Source of the DNA: Candidatus Obscuribacterales bacterium
GTDB taxonomy: Bacteria > Cyanobacteriota > Vampirovibrionia > Obscuribacterales > Obscuribacteraceae
Length of the DNA: 64,000 bases
Direction: 5' to 3'
Assembly: GCA_019752635.1 (NCBI GenBank)
Contig: JAIELX010000044.1
Coordinates: forward strand, 185,500-249,499
In this document: in pieces, positions 9,100 to 17,739 of the stretch
Layout: each line of letters starts with the position of its first letter
How positions within the stretch are numbered: position 1 is the first letter of the stretch
Position numbers and translations under genes: made by a program
Notes under the pieces: model-generated
Seen by the model: only the letters and a program-made list of their open reading frames with translations
Database searches by the model: none
What the model was told of the DNA's origin: nothing

Positions 9100-10671
9100 T
9101 TAGGTTTGAACCGTCGGACAGTACTCATTTTCTTGCATATTGAAAGTCCATGCTACCGCTTGCTTGGCCGTTTTCATAAACGGTGGCACGCTCAAGAAGT
9201 AGTCCTTGAAGGTTCCATCCGGCTCCGGTGTGCTGTTGGTTACACGCACCATTTGCATATGGTCCCCGTTGGGGCGCTTTAGCTCGTAAAGCCTGCCGAA
9301 CTCGTCAGTGTGGACCAGGTTGGCGCCGGCATTCATGAGGTACTTCGCTTCGCCGTAGATTTCGATCATGGTGCGGCGAATCTCTGCATTCGGCTCGTCC
9401 GTGATCGACTGTACTGTTATGGATTGTCTGTTCATGATCATATTTTTGTCTACGTTGATTCCTTTCCAGGCGTACACTTCATAACCATCGCGCCAGACTA
9501 TTGCCGGCCCGTCTTCGCTGTGAACGCGGTTGCTGCCATCAACGTTGTACGTCATTGGTCGGCGGCACACATAGACTATGTCGTTCGCAAAGAAATATCC
9601 GGCTGCCGCGTGACTTAGCAATGCCCATGTATCTATGTGCTCCGCCAAATCGCCAAAGAAGTCCGGATAGAGGGCTTGGCAGGCCATTGCGAAAGGAATA
9701 TGCGAGGCATTTGCGGGGAGCCACAAGACAAAAGGCACTTGGGCCCGGCTCATCATCAGATCGGCTCTGTCTTTTGTGGTGCTCCACACAAACGCGGCTG
9801 CTGTTGCCGCCAGCTTGAGGCCATCGGCATCGATACCGTTCGCTTCGGGCGGCGGCGGTGGCGGGTCGGGGACGCGCGTCGGCATGCTCATGAGGTAAGT
9901 GCGTTGGCGCTGAAGCTGATCAAATGTGCGACGGCTTCGGTCGAGAATCAGATTCAGAACTGCCTGTTTGTCAGGATTACGGTTCTGCTGTGTCTGTGAC
10001 ACGAGGGTCGACACAGTCTTGATCCAGGAGACATCTTTGAGCAACTCCTCGAAATTCTCCATTACCTGCGATGGTTGCTTGACCCCGGCTCGGGCATAAA
10101 TTTCCTTTTGTGTTTGAGCAAGATGTTTGATCGGAATCGGGTCTCCGGGTACCCAGTTCGGCACGCCCTCATGAGGTTTCAGAAGCACATGTCGCTTGAA
10201 CTTCATCGAACCCGGCTGGAGACCCCCTACGCAGAGACCTTTGCGCAAAGTGTTATGTAGTGACGCTACGGTGCCTCGAACCAGATCTTCGTGTACATTT
10301 AGAAAATCCGGGCGGCGAACCACCTTGCCCAGCAAGTCGTGGACTTCGCCGTTCTCCAAAATCTGCCACTGTCGCTTCCAGCTCCGATCCCAGTCTTCCG
10401 TGCCGACCCTTTCCGTGGACATTCTCCGGTAGACCGATTTCCACGTCTCACTCTCGACTATATTCGCCACCAGCACCGGGATCGCAGCCATCTGCAACGG
10501 GCTATCGAGCCATGCTATCTGTCTCGGTGCGGCTTGCTTTGTCAGTCTGTAGAGACCAAGCAGTGCGTTCTCAGCCATTGCTTCATTTGTGGTTCCAGCA
10601 AGTCGCCCTAGCTGCTGCCAGCGATCGAAATGCTTCCTGAGCATTTCGTCGCGTGATTTTTCGGTGTTCAT
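9100..10671 (-). CDS. DUF6745-like protein
   Basis: A soluble protein of about 523 residues, counted from the ATG at 10671; an upstream start at 10716 would overlap the preceding gene. The C-terminal 170 residues carry motifs I associate with the DUF6745 family: a HSEDGPAIVWRDG strand, an RRTMIEIYG helix, an HTDEFGRLY turn, NSTPEPDG and a final AVAWTF. A proline run (about seven Pro) separates this from an N-terminal helical half. Function is unknown. It lies eight bases downstream of the small gene at 10680-10991, so the two are probably co-transcribed. I recall such small proteins beside DUF6745 genes in other bacteria. Confidence 0.8.
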   Translation of the reverse strand: MNTEKSRDEMLRKHFDRWQQLGRLAGTTNEAMAENALLGLYRLTKQAAPRQIAWLDSPLQMAAIPVLVANIVESETWKSVYRRMSTERVGTEDWDRSWKRQWQILENGEVHDLLGKVVRRPDFLNVHEDLVRGTVASLHNTLRKGLCVGGLQPGSMKFKRHVLLKPHEGVPNWVPGDPIPIKHLAQTQKEIYARAGVKQPSQVMENFEELLKDVSWIKTVSTLVSQTQQNRNPDKQAVLNLILDRSRRTFDQLQRQRTYLMSMPTRVPDPPPPPPEANGIDADGLKLAATAAAFVWSTTKDRADLMMSRAQVPFVLWLPANASHIPFAMACQALYPDFFGDLAEHIDTWALLSHAAAGYFFANDIVYVCRRPMTYNVDGSNRVHSEDGPAIVWRDGYEVYAWKGINVDKNMIMNRQSITVQSITDEPNAEIRRTMIEIYGEAKYLMNAGANLVHTDEFGRLYELKRPNGDHMQMVRVTNSTPEPDGTFKDYFLSVPPFMKTAKQAVAWTFNMQENEYCPTVQT

Positions 10672-10679
10672 GCTTTTGC

Positions 10680-10991
10680 CTAGTCCGCTACGTTCCTGGA
10701 TTGCATTTCGGACCATTCGCGTTGGTGAATCAGCCGATACGATCCCGGCGGCAAAGTGATTGGCGCATGTTCCTCATGGCGAAGAATAGCTCCTTGTCTG
10801 GCCAGTAAGTATTCATCGGCGCCTTTGCGATAGAGAAAGGCAAGCCCTGTTTCAATAGCATGGGCGTGCCCCGTAACTTCGCCATACGCCAGCACAACGC
10901 GACCGTTATCCTCCGGCTGAACGATTGCTTCCTTTGGAATAGCATCCACTTGCCGCAGCAGAACATCGCCCTGTCTATATTGTTTTTCCAT
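10680..10991 (-). CDS. Small conserved protein, partner of the DUF6745 gene
   Basis: A 103-residue soluble protein with a compact, probably beta-rich fold. It contains RQGDVLLRQVDAIPKEA, VLAYGEVTGHAHAI and a HEEHAPITLPPGSYRLIHQRE stretch dense in His and acidic residues. The pattern is strongly conserved in appearance, and the His pair in GHAHA plus HEEHA could bind a metal, but that is an inference. It starts at an ATG and is the first gene of a two-gene operon with the DUF6745-like protein. The family name is not known to me. Confidence 0.75.
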   Translation of the reverse strand: MEKQYRQGDVLLRQVDAIPKEAIVQPEDNGRVVLAYGEVTGHAHAIETGLAFLYRKGADEYLLARQGAILRHEEHAPITLPPGSYRLIHQREWSEMQSRNVAD

Positions 10992-11083
10992 TCGTTTGAA
11001 CCCCTTGGGAACATGTAACGATTATGGACTATCAGCCCCGACATTAGCTTGGTCTTAACTGGAAATAAATGATCTGTTCGCAC

Positions 11084-13351
11084 TTATTTTATTCGTGTGC
11101 GAACCTTTTCAAATTGGACTCGAAGGCTTGGTGGCATCCTGGCGGGCAATTGTTCGAAAGCTCGGCTGGCGATATCGGCTCGTCCGTGTTCCAAGCTATA
11201 GTCGGCGGCGGCAATCAACCCCTTAATTTTGGCGAATTCACCTTCGGTATCGCCTTTCTTCGGGATATACCTCTTTGCCTCATCAACTGCTGAAGAGTAG
11301 AATTTTAATGCGTCGCTTACCGTTCCGAGCTTCGCGCTGAGTCTGGCTGCTCTGCTGGTCGCGGTAAAGAGAACCGATGGCGACGTGTTACCCTCGGCAT
11401 GACACTTTCGCAGTCCCTTTTCCATCTGACAATTGAACTCCTTGGCAGAAAGCGCTCTGTTCTTAGCAAGAATCCAGACTGTATCAAAGAAGTATGTCCA
11501 TTTCTCGTTCTGTTCGGCGGACTTCAATATCGCATTTAGATCCGATTTGGCGCCGGCTTCGTCGTAGTTGAGTCTAAGGACCGCGGCGTTGATATCCGTC
11601 TGAATTTTACTCTCGGAAGATGGAAAGACTGCGGAGGCATTTTTCAGGAGCAACCAGACTTTTTTACTCAGCTGCTTCTTTTCGGGCGAATTCTTCAGCG
11701 AGGTGATCGCCCTGGCCAGATCTGAAAAGTAGTCATACTCGAAATTTCTTCGGCGAACCAAAAACTGGCCGAGCTCGTCAGCGGCATTCGAAAGTAATGG
11801 AATCGCATGGGTTTGGTCCCCTGTCAGAATGAGAACTTCCGCGTACTTGATGGCAATCTCGGCGTCTAAATTCTCGTCGGGACAGATTTGATCCGTACTT
11901 ATTTTATGAGCTTTCTTGAGATAGGACAGCGACGTGCCAATTTCATTTCTCAAACGATGAAGCAGCGCTAGCAGATAATATGATCGGCGCTGAAGAGGAA
12001 GGAGCCCGGCTTCGATGGACAATGTTACTGCCTGTTCGCCATGGGCCATGGCCCTCGGCCGCGGGCTGCAAACCGCGCAATAGGAAGCGCTTTCAGCATT
12101 GAAGGTGTCGATCCATTGGTCGGGCGGAGCTTTGCGGGAAGCTAGCGACTTGAAGACGCAGTCGAATGCAAGTTCTCCTGATTCGATGTCGCCGTTCTTG
12201 AACTGCGACGCCGCAATCTCTATGAGGTTCTTACGATTGTTCGGCGTCGCACGGCTCAAAAATTCGGTATTGGCTTCAACCTCCTTGAGTAGTATTCTTT
12301 GCGCAGAAAAATTATTCGAGACCGCGGCGTCAGCTACAGCTTGACTGAGTGTTTTCTCTGGTGTGAACCTTGCTCCATTGCCTTTGTTCGGCAAACCTAC
12401 CAGGACAAAACAAAGTCCTGCGATGGCAAGTACCGATGCAATCAGAAGCGCTGGCTTAGCCGAACCGGGCTTGTACCTCGAAGCTGCCGGCGGGGCAGCA
12501 ATCAAGGTCTTGGATTCTAGTGCCTGGCGTAGCTCTAGGGCGCTCTGAAACCTCTTGTCCGGAATTGCCTGGAGGCACTTCGCAATGATCTGACTCAGGT
12601 ATTGTGGTATCTCAGATGGTATCGCGATGGCGGTGTCGGAATTCATAAGCAGTACCGAAGCAAACAAGTTTTCTGCTTCGAATGGCGGTTTTCCCGTTGT
12701 CGCCCGGAAGAGCATGCAGCCCAGCGAGAAGATATCGGAACGGCAGTCAATTTGCTGTGGAGTCGCATGTTCCGGACTAAAGTATCCGATACTGCCCGGG
12801 GTGTTCTCGGTTGCCGTAAGACCTTGATCGGGAGCCAGTAAGTGCACAAGTCCAAAATCAAGCAGTTTTACAGACCAACCCGTTTTTTCGTCAAAGTGGA
12901 TCATTACATTGCTTGGTTTGAGGTCTCGATGCACAATGCCTGCATCGTGTATAATCGACAATGCTTTTGTGATTTCGATGGCGATTGCGCAGATGTCGTC
13001 GTTGGTTAGAGTTGTTTGCGAGTCGAGAAGAGTTTCTTCCAACGTGGGGTAAGAGAGCCGTTCCATCACAATGAACGGCACTCCCTCATTGGTGGTTCCC
13101 CAGTGGTAGATCTCCGGAACATACGGAGATTTAACCGCTGCCAAAGATCTAACTTCTCGTTCAAACCGTTTGTTTGAGTTGTTGCTCTTGCCCTGGCTTG
13201 TTATTGTTTTTATCGCAACATGACGTTTAAGCAAAACGTCAACTGCTTCGAAGACGACACCTGCTCCGCCACGCCCGATTTCCCTCTCAATCAGGAACCT
13301 ACCGTCACTGATTGTTTGTCCTGTTAGATCAGACACACCCGGGAACTCCAC
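11084..13351 (-). CDS. Membrane Ser/Thr protein kinase with C-terminal helical repeat domain
   Basis: A 755-residue Hanks-type kinase. The Gly loop is GRGGAG (26-31), the ATP Lys is 48, the catalytic loop HRDLKPSN is 141-148, the DFG is 165-167 and the activation-segment SPE is 192-194, so every catalytic residue is present. A single membrane helix lies at about 299-320. The remaining 430 residues are helical and TPR-like and would sit outside the cytoplasmic membrane. The layout suggests a sensor that transmits an envelope signal to an internal kinase. The start is a GTG after GGAAG. It is close in plan to the kinase at 17740-19983, and the two flank the methyltransferase-aminotransferase and UPF0145 genes on the same strand. 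Confidence 0.92.
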   Translation of the reverse strand: MEFPGVSDLTGQTISDGRFLIEREIGRGGAGVVFEAVDVLLKRHVAIKTITSQGKSNNSNKRFEREVRSLAAVKSPYVPEIYHWGTTNEGVPFIVMERLSYPTLEETLLDSQTTLTNDDICAIAIEITKALSIIHDAGIVHRDLKPSNVMIHFDEKTGWSVKLLDFGLVHLLAPDQGLTATENTPGSIGYFSPEHATPQQIDCRSDIFSLGCMLFRATTGKPPFEAENLFASVLLMNSDTAIAIPSEIPQYLSQIIAKCLQAIPDKRFQSALELRQALESKTLIAAPPAASRYKPGSAKPALLIASVLAIAGLCFVLVGLPNKGNGARFTPEKTLSQAVADAAVSNNFSAQRILLKEVEANTEFLSRATPNNRKNLIEIAASQFKNGDIESGELAFDCVFKSLASRKAPPDQWIDTFNAESASYCAVCSPRPRAMAHGEQAVTLSIEAGLLPLQRRSYYLLALLHRLRNEIGTSLSYLKKAHKISTDQICPDENLDAEIAIKYAEVLILTGDQTHAIPLLSNAADELGQFLVRRRNFEYDYFSDLARAITSLKNSPEKKQLSKKVWLLLKNASAVFPSSESKIQTDINAAVLRLNYDEAGAKSDLNAILKSAEQNEKWTYFFDTVWILAKNRALSAKEFNCQMEKGLRKCHAEGNTSPSVLFTATSRAARLSAKLGTVSDALKFYSSAVDEAKRYIPKKGDTEGEFAKIKGLIAAADYSLEHGRADIASRAFEQLPARMPPSLRVQFEKVRTRIK

Positions 13352-13384
13352 GCGACTTCCAAGATATACCCGCGAAAGGTTTTA

Positions 13385-16300
13385 TCAGCACTCCTTAGAG
13401 ATAAATGCTTCCAATCTCTTCATCGCAATGTCGAATTTCCGGGGAGTGATGCTGAAGCAGAGACGACACCAACCGGGGGTCCTTGACCATTGTGCGGAGT
13501 TTATCAGCAGCTTTTGTTCGGTAGCAAGTTCATCGGCCAGTGAACCCAGTTTTGCAAGCAGAAACAGACCTCCCCTGCGGGCGAACTTCTCTCCGTCGGA
13601 TAGGCAAGAGCCGTCCAAGAGATTTAGCAGCCTGTCTCTATGTTCCGAAAGTTGTTGACGAGCATTTTTTAAGTATGATTCTACACCGTGTAGTTCTCTT
13701 TCTACATCCAGTAAATTGTGCGGCGATTTTTCAAGAAATGCAGAGTACAAATTGTCCCAAGCGCGCAAAATTGGTTGCGGCGGGGGCGTTACATACTCAC
13801 TCATGATTCGGGCTGTTTGACGGTTTGGACAAACCATAAATCCACAACGTAAGCCACCAGACGCGAATGCCTTGCTGAGCCCGTCGGCAAAGAATAAATA
13901 GCGACGTTCCGTAGCTGTGAGCCCATAACCGAAACTGAGGTCTGCCGGAGTCCATGAGCCCAATGCCAGATCGCTGAGTAGAAAGAATATCTCGTCGGAA
14001 AAGACATACACTTGTCTTTCGACGCAATGACGCATGATTTTGCGAATATGGCTTGGTTCAAGAAAAATTCCAGACGGATTTGCCGGTTGGGTTAACCAGA
14101 GCAAATCGTGCGCAGGGGCCCGCTCTAATTGTTCAATGCTCAGGACGAAGGATTGCGCAGTATCTTCTAGCAGTATCACTTCTGCGCCGTGGTACGCAAG
14201 ACAGGGAAACACCGGACCGTAACTCCCGCGCGGAATGGCCACTCTGGGTGTTCTTCCTAGCTGGTGCTTAAGTGTTTTGATTAAGGCGCCAAATAAAGGA
14301 AACACGCCTTCTGCCGGGACTATGCATGCCGGATCAAATTCGGCATGGCGCGTTTTGACCAGGTAAGCGTTTATGCGGGAGCACAGCACCGAGGCTAGTC
14401 CTTCCGACCTCGTTTCAAGGAAGGCTTTGATCAGTCCTCTCAAAACGAGGTCCGGTGCGGGGTACTCAAACTCGCCATAGTCAAGTCTGATTAAGCCATC
14501 TGTGTCCGGGCTAACAGGTTTTGGCGCAAATACAGGGTCGGTGGCAACCGATTTGAACTGATCCGTGAAGGGGTGCCTCGAAATGTCTTCGGTGGTGTCG
14601 CTTGCGCTGTCTGATGCAGGCAAGTCCGTCTCGGCGAAAGGGAAAGAAAGTAAATCATTGAACAGCCAATCGTAGTAAAGCTGAACAACGCACGATATTC
14701 GCGAATAGGTGAGCTCCGCCGCTATCTCTAATCCTTCGATCCAGGCTGAGGGAGTGTTAATCAGAAAGCTCAGCTCGAAATCCGGACAAACGACGTTTTT
14801 GATAAGCCCGTAAAGAAAGATGAGGTTGGGCGGCAAGTTTTGCATGTCCGGCAGGCGCAACATCCGGTTTGAATAAATATGCGATCCAATATCAAAATGG
14901 TTTGAGTCGTCGATCAGGTACCATCGATTGGGATTGTTTCGCGCTTGTGTAATCAGCGTGTTGAGCAGCAGCGGCGACGCGTCATTTAGCTGAAAAGGTG
15001 CCAGCACGCTGACTGTGGGTCGGAACACTTCGTCCATCTCGAGCAGTTCGGCCAAATCGTCGTTGCCCCGTATGCAATCCAATCCGAGCTGCTCAATTGC
15101 CGGCGCGTATAGTTGGTCGAGTGATGCAGAAAGTAATATTTTTGCGCCGGGATTCGCCACCAGTTTCAGTATCATTGCCACCATTACCGATCTCTGAGGT
15201 CCGATGAACAATGTTTCCGGTGACGAGGGAAAATGACAATAGACCTGGAGAAACCGAGACAGCTTCTCTCTGAATTGAAGGTCTCCTCGTTCGTGCGGAT
15301 AGGGTAAAGTGCGCGATGTTAGCAGGGAGTCTGTTAAGCGGTTCAGGAAACTGATTTGTTCTTCGTCGCAACGAGAAAAGTCTAGCTCTTTTCGTACGTC
15401 CTCGAGTTCGAGCTTGTGAAGACCGCGGACAAAGCCAAGGGTTGGCTTCTCGAATTTTGTTCGTGCCCGGTAGACCAGCAAATCGTGGAAAATCTTGTGA
15501 CCCCTTTGCTGCAACATTACCGCAGTTGAGGCTGGAATCGATTGTCGTGAGCTGCCGGAGAGGAAAAAGTGAAAGCTGATATTGTGCTGATCTTCTAAAC
15601 TCACCAATTGGGCAAGATCCGTGTCATCTGCCTGCGGAATGCGTCTCGTCCACCAGCGGTCAGGAACATAGCCTCGCCGACGGAACATTTCCTCGATCGC
15701 TTCTGTGCCGGGGCGCCCGCCTAAAATTAAGGTGAGCAGTCCGTCCGGGTTTAGGCATATCTGCGCTTCCTCTAGTGCGCGAGCAATAAGTGGCAGACCA
15801 AAACGATCTTCTAGTATTCCTTGCTGAAAGCAATAGTTGCTCAAGTCGTAGAGGTCCTGAGTAGATAGAAGCTTGGTGTTGCTTGTTTTCCCCTGGTCGG
15901 GATGGAGCACTTGAGGAATGCAACCTACGATGTGGTCGTATCTGGTGTTAGTCGACAGAGCCGCTGCAAGCAAGTCGGATACTTCTGCACGAAAGCTGTC
16001 CACTAGTGGCAGCCCTGCCGGCGTAAGCAACAGTGTGCCATCGCAGGTGGTGCCGTTGAGCCACTTGTTGAGGTTGGCGGTTAGTATTGCTACTGGATTG
16101 ATATCCAAACCGAGCACTTCGCGAACTTCGGTTCGCTGCAACAATACCAGGCTGATCCATCCCGATCCGGTTCCCAGTTCCACTACTCTCTTGCCGTTGA
16201 ATATGTCGGGTTCCTTTAGCAAGCCTTCGGCGAATGTTTTTCCCCAGTACTCGGGAGAAAATACTGCCGGAGTTAAAAACAACCGGATCGGCTTTTCTAA

Positions 16301-16501
16301 TCCGGGAACCTGCACCGTATGCAGTGAAAGTAGATTGGGTAGGGTTTGTTTCTCAATCTCGCTTGCTAACGAGTGCAGCATCGCGACAGCGTTAATGCGC
16401 GACGTTGTGGACTGCAGAGAACTTAAGAGAGTCTCTAATTGCGGGATAAGCTCTTCTTCTGTTTGAGAGCGCAGGACGCTTTCAATGGTGGCATTTGGCA
16501 T
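13385..16501 (-). CDS. Methionine S-methyltransferase-like fusion (methyltransferase + aminotransferase-like)
   Basis: A 1,038-residue two-domain protein. The N-terminal third is a class I AdoMet methyltransferase with motif I VELGTGSG (107-114), an acidic LDIN turn at 132-135 and IVGCIPQ (191-197). This is followed by SNYCFQQG, FGLPLIARALEE and GGRPG, in the order I know from plant methionine S-methyltransferase (EC 2.1.1.12), which makes S-methylmethionine. The C-terminal half is a fold type I aminotransferase-like domain with Lys877 in DGLSKAFASGGLRCGF at the PLP position. Length and order match the roughly 1,080-residue plant enzyme rather than shorter bacterial MmtN proteins. It starts at an ATG and ends 33 bases before the downstream kinase start, so it may share a transcript with the kinase and the UPF0145 gene. 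Confidence 0.85.
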   Translation of the reverse strand: MPNATIESVLRSQTEEELIPQLETLLSSLQSTTSRINAVAMLHSLASEIEKQTLPNLLSLHTVQVPGLEKPIRLFLTPAVFSPEYWGKTFAEGLLKEPDIFNGKRVVELGTGSGWISLVLLQRTEVREVLGLDINPVAILTANLNKWLNGTTCDGTLLLTPAGLPLVDSFRAEVSDLLAAALSTNTRYDHIVGCIPQVLHPDQGKTSNTKLLSTQDLYDLSNYCFQQGILEDRFGLPLIARALEEAQICLNPDGLLTLILGGRPGTEAIEEMFRRRGYVPDRWWTRRIPQADDTDLAQLVSLEDQHNISFHFFLSGSSRQSIPASTAVMLQQRGHKIFHDLLVYRARTKFEKPTLGFVRGLHKLELEDVRKELDFSRCDEEQISFLNRLTDSLLTSRTLPYPHERGDLQFREKLSRFLQVYCHFPSSPETLFIGPQRSVMVAMILKLVANPGAKILLSASLDQLYAPAIEQLGLDCIRGNDDLAELLEMDEVFRPTVSVLAPFQLNDASPLLLNTLITQARNNPNRWYLIDDSNHFDIGSHIYSNRMLRLPDMQNLPPNLIFLYGLIKNVVCPDFELSFLINTPSAWIEGLEIAAELTYSRISCVVQLYYDWLFNDLLSFPFAETDLPASDSASDTTEDISRHPFTDQFKSVATDPVFAPKPVSPDTDGLIRLDYGEFEYPAPDLVLRGLIKAFLETRSEGLASVLCSRINAYLVKTRHAEFDPACIVPAEGVFPLFGALIKTLKHQLGRTPRVAIPRGSYGPVFPCLAYHGAEVILLEDTAQSFVLSIEQLERAPAHDLLWLTQPANPSGIFLEPSHIRKIMRHCVERQVYVFSDEIFFLLSDLALGSWTPADLSFGYGLTATERRYLFFADGLSKAFASGGLRCGFMVCPNRQTARIMSEYVTPPPQPILRAWDNLYSAFLEKSPHNLLDVERELHGVESYLKNARQQLSEHRDRLLNLLDGSCLSDGEKFARRGGLFLLAKLGSLADELATEQKLLINSAQWSRTPGWCRLCFSITPRKFDIAMKRLEAFISKEC

Positions 16502-16546
16502 ATTGATACACTTCGATGATTTTGCTAATGGACCCTGTTCTGCGGC

Positions 16547-17689
16547 TTAGATTGACTGTCTTTTCATCAGTTCGCCCCACGTTGGTACATTGTTGGTAAA
16601 CGTTTCAACGTCTCTGATAATGGCCTGAGGTATCAAGTTCGCTGAGAATTGCTTGAAGTTCGGCATCTTTTTGATTGCTGTGCCAATGGCCAGCAACTCG
16701 ATGACTCCGCCGCCCAGGTCGTAAACGTAGGTCTTCACGCCTACCACATCATCAGCTGCGCATCCTGCTGCGTCTTGCTCGATCATACTCAGGGCCTTGA
16801 TTCTGGCTTGGTAAATCATATAAGTCAGTTCTTTCACTTCGCCACGAACAAAGCTGCGAAATGCTGCCTTGACGCCTCCGGCAAAGCCCACGGAAAATAC
16901 GGATACTCCCAGCACGAGTTTTATGGGGCAATATCCTGCGTGAACCACGTTCCACATTTCTTCGTTGGTTAGATCGCTGGTAATTGGATTTTCCGTGTAC
17001 TGGCTCGGCAGGTGAGGATGATGGGATGCCGTGCCGGTCATCAACATTTCTTGCATGCCGGCTAGAGGCGAAATGAGTGTTTGAATACCCAACACAGCAT
17101 TGGCTCCAGCTTCCCGCGCTTCTGACGCGATGCGCTCCAAAGCCAAATGTCGAGTTGTATTGAGCATACCTGAGTACTCGATTACTTCGCCGCTCTTCAG
17201 GCTGCGTAGTGCACCCATAATGCCACCGCCAACCCCGATTGAATAGGCAACGTTGCCAAACACAAATTGCACTGGTTCAAAGCCGCAGTCAAGCTGACAA
17301 TATAGCTCTTGCCCGTTCGCGGAAGTCGAAAACACATGATCGTGGCGAGTTGTTGCGCTCTCGGTCGGTCGGTGAATAGTGGAGCCTATAGATAGGTATT
17401 CTATGTTGCTGTCATGAAAGATCAGTTGGCTGGTAACTCCGGTAACGCCTTCTCCTCCATGTCTGCGAGCTTCTTCGACCATGCGCATGTAGGACAGCAT
17501 TCTGCCTTCTTTGATGATACTGGTTACTTCGTGGATCTCCCCACCGCCTATGGTGCGCAGGCCGGAAGCAACACCACCGACGAAACCCAGGGCAAACACA
17601 CTGTTGCCAATGACCAAATTGCCCGGTTCAAATCCTTTCTCTCGCAAGCAATAGAGTTCGTTGCCGGATAGTCCTGTAATAATGGTCAC
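16547..17689 (-). CDS. Triple UPF0145 (YbjQ-like) domain protein
   Basis: A 380-residue protein built from three tandem copies of one domain of about 110 residues (roughly 1-110, 120-230 and 240-350). Each copy repeats a 'GxELYCLxxxGFEP.xxVxGNxVFxxGxxGGxxxxLRxxxxGE' pattern, then a helix and a C-terminal 'Ixxxxxx.LxxGTAxxxx' strand. This matches the YbjQ/UPF0145 family, called putative heavy-metal-binding, although no metal site is obvious here. Single-domain YbjQ proteins form a pentamer, so a covalent trimer is unusual. The start is a GTG after GGGGGGAG. It is encoded directly upstream of the methionine S-methyltransferase-like gene, with a gap of about 45 bases. Confidence 0.85.
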   Translation of the reverse strand: MTIITGLSGNELYCLREKGFEPGNLVIGNSVFALGFVGGVASGLRTIGGGEIHEVTSIIKEGRMLSYMRMVEEARRHGGEGVTGVTSQLIFHDSNIEYLSIGSTIHRPTESATTRHDHVFSTSANGQELYCQLDCGFEPVQFVFGNVAYSIGVGGGIMGALRSLKSGEVIEYSGMLNTTRHLALERIASEAREAGANAVLGIQTLISPLAGMQEMLMTGTASHHPHLPSQYTENPITSDLTNEEMWNVVHAGYCPIKLVLGVSVFSVGFAGGVKAAFRSFVRGEVKELTYMIYQARIKALSMIEQDAAGCAADDVVGVKTYVYDLGGGVIELLAIGTAIKKMPNFKQFSANLIPQAIIRDVETFTNNVPTWGELMKRQSI

Positions 17690-17739
17690 TTTGCGCTCCC
17701 CCCGTTATAGTCTATCGGAATTACGAATCGCCGCGTCAA

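Noticed and set aside
9847..9880. GGCGGC-type simple repeat
   Set aside because: It encodes a proline run in the DUF6745-like protein on the minus strand, so it is explained by coding sequence.
15918..16466. Plus-strand frame of 182 residues
   Set aside because: Lies wholly antisense to the methyltransferase domain of the fusion protein, which has clear motifs; low-complexity Ser/Thr composition is typical of an antisense shadow.
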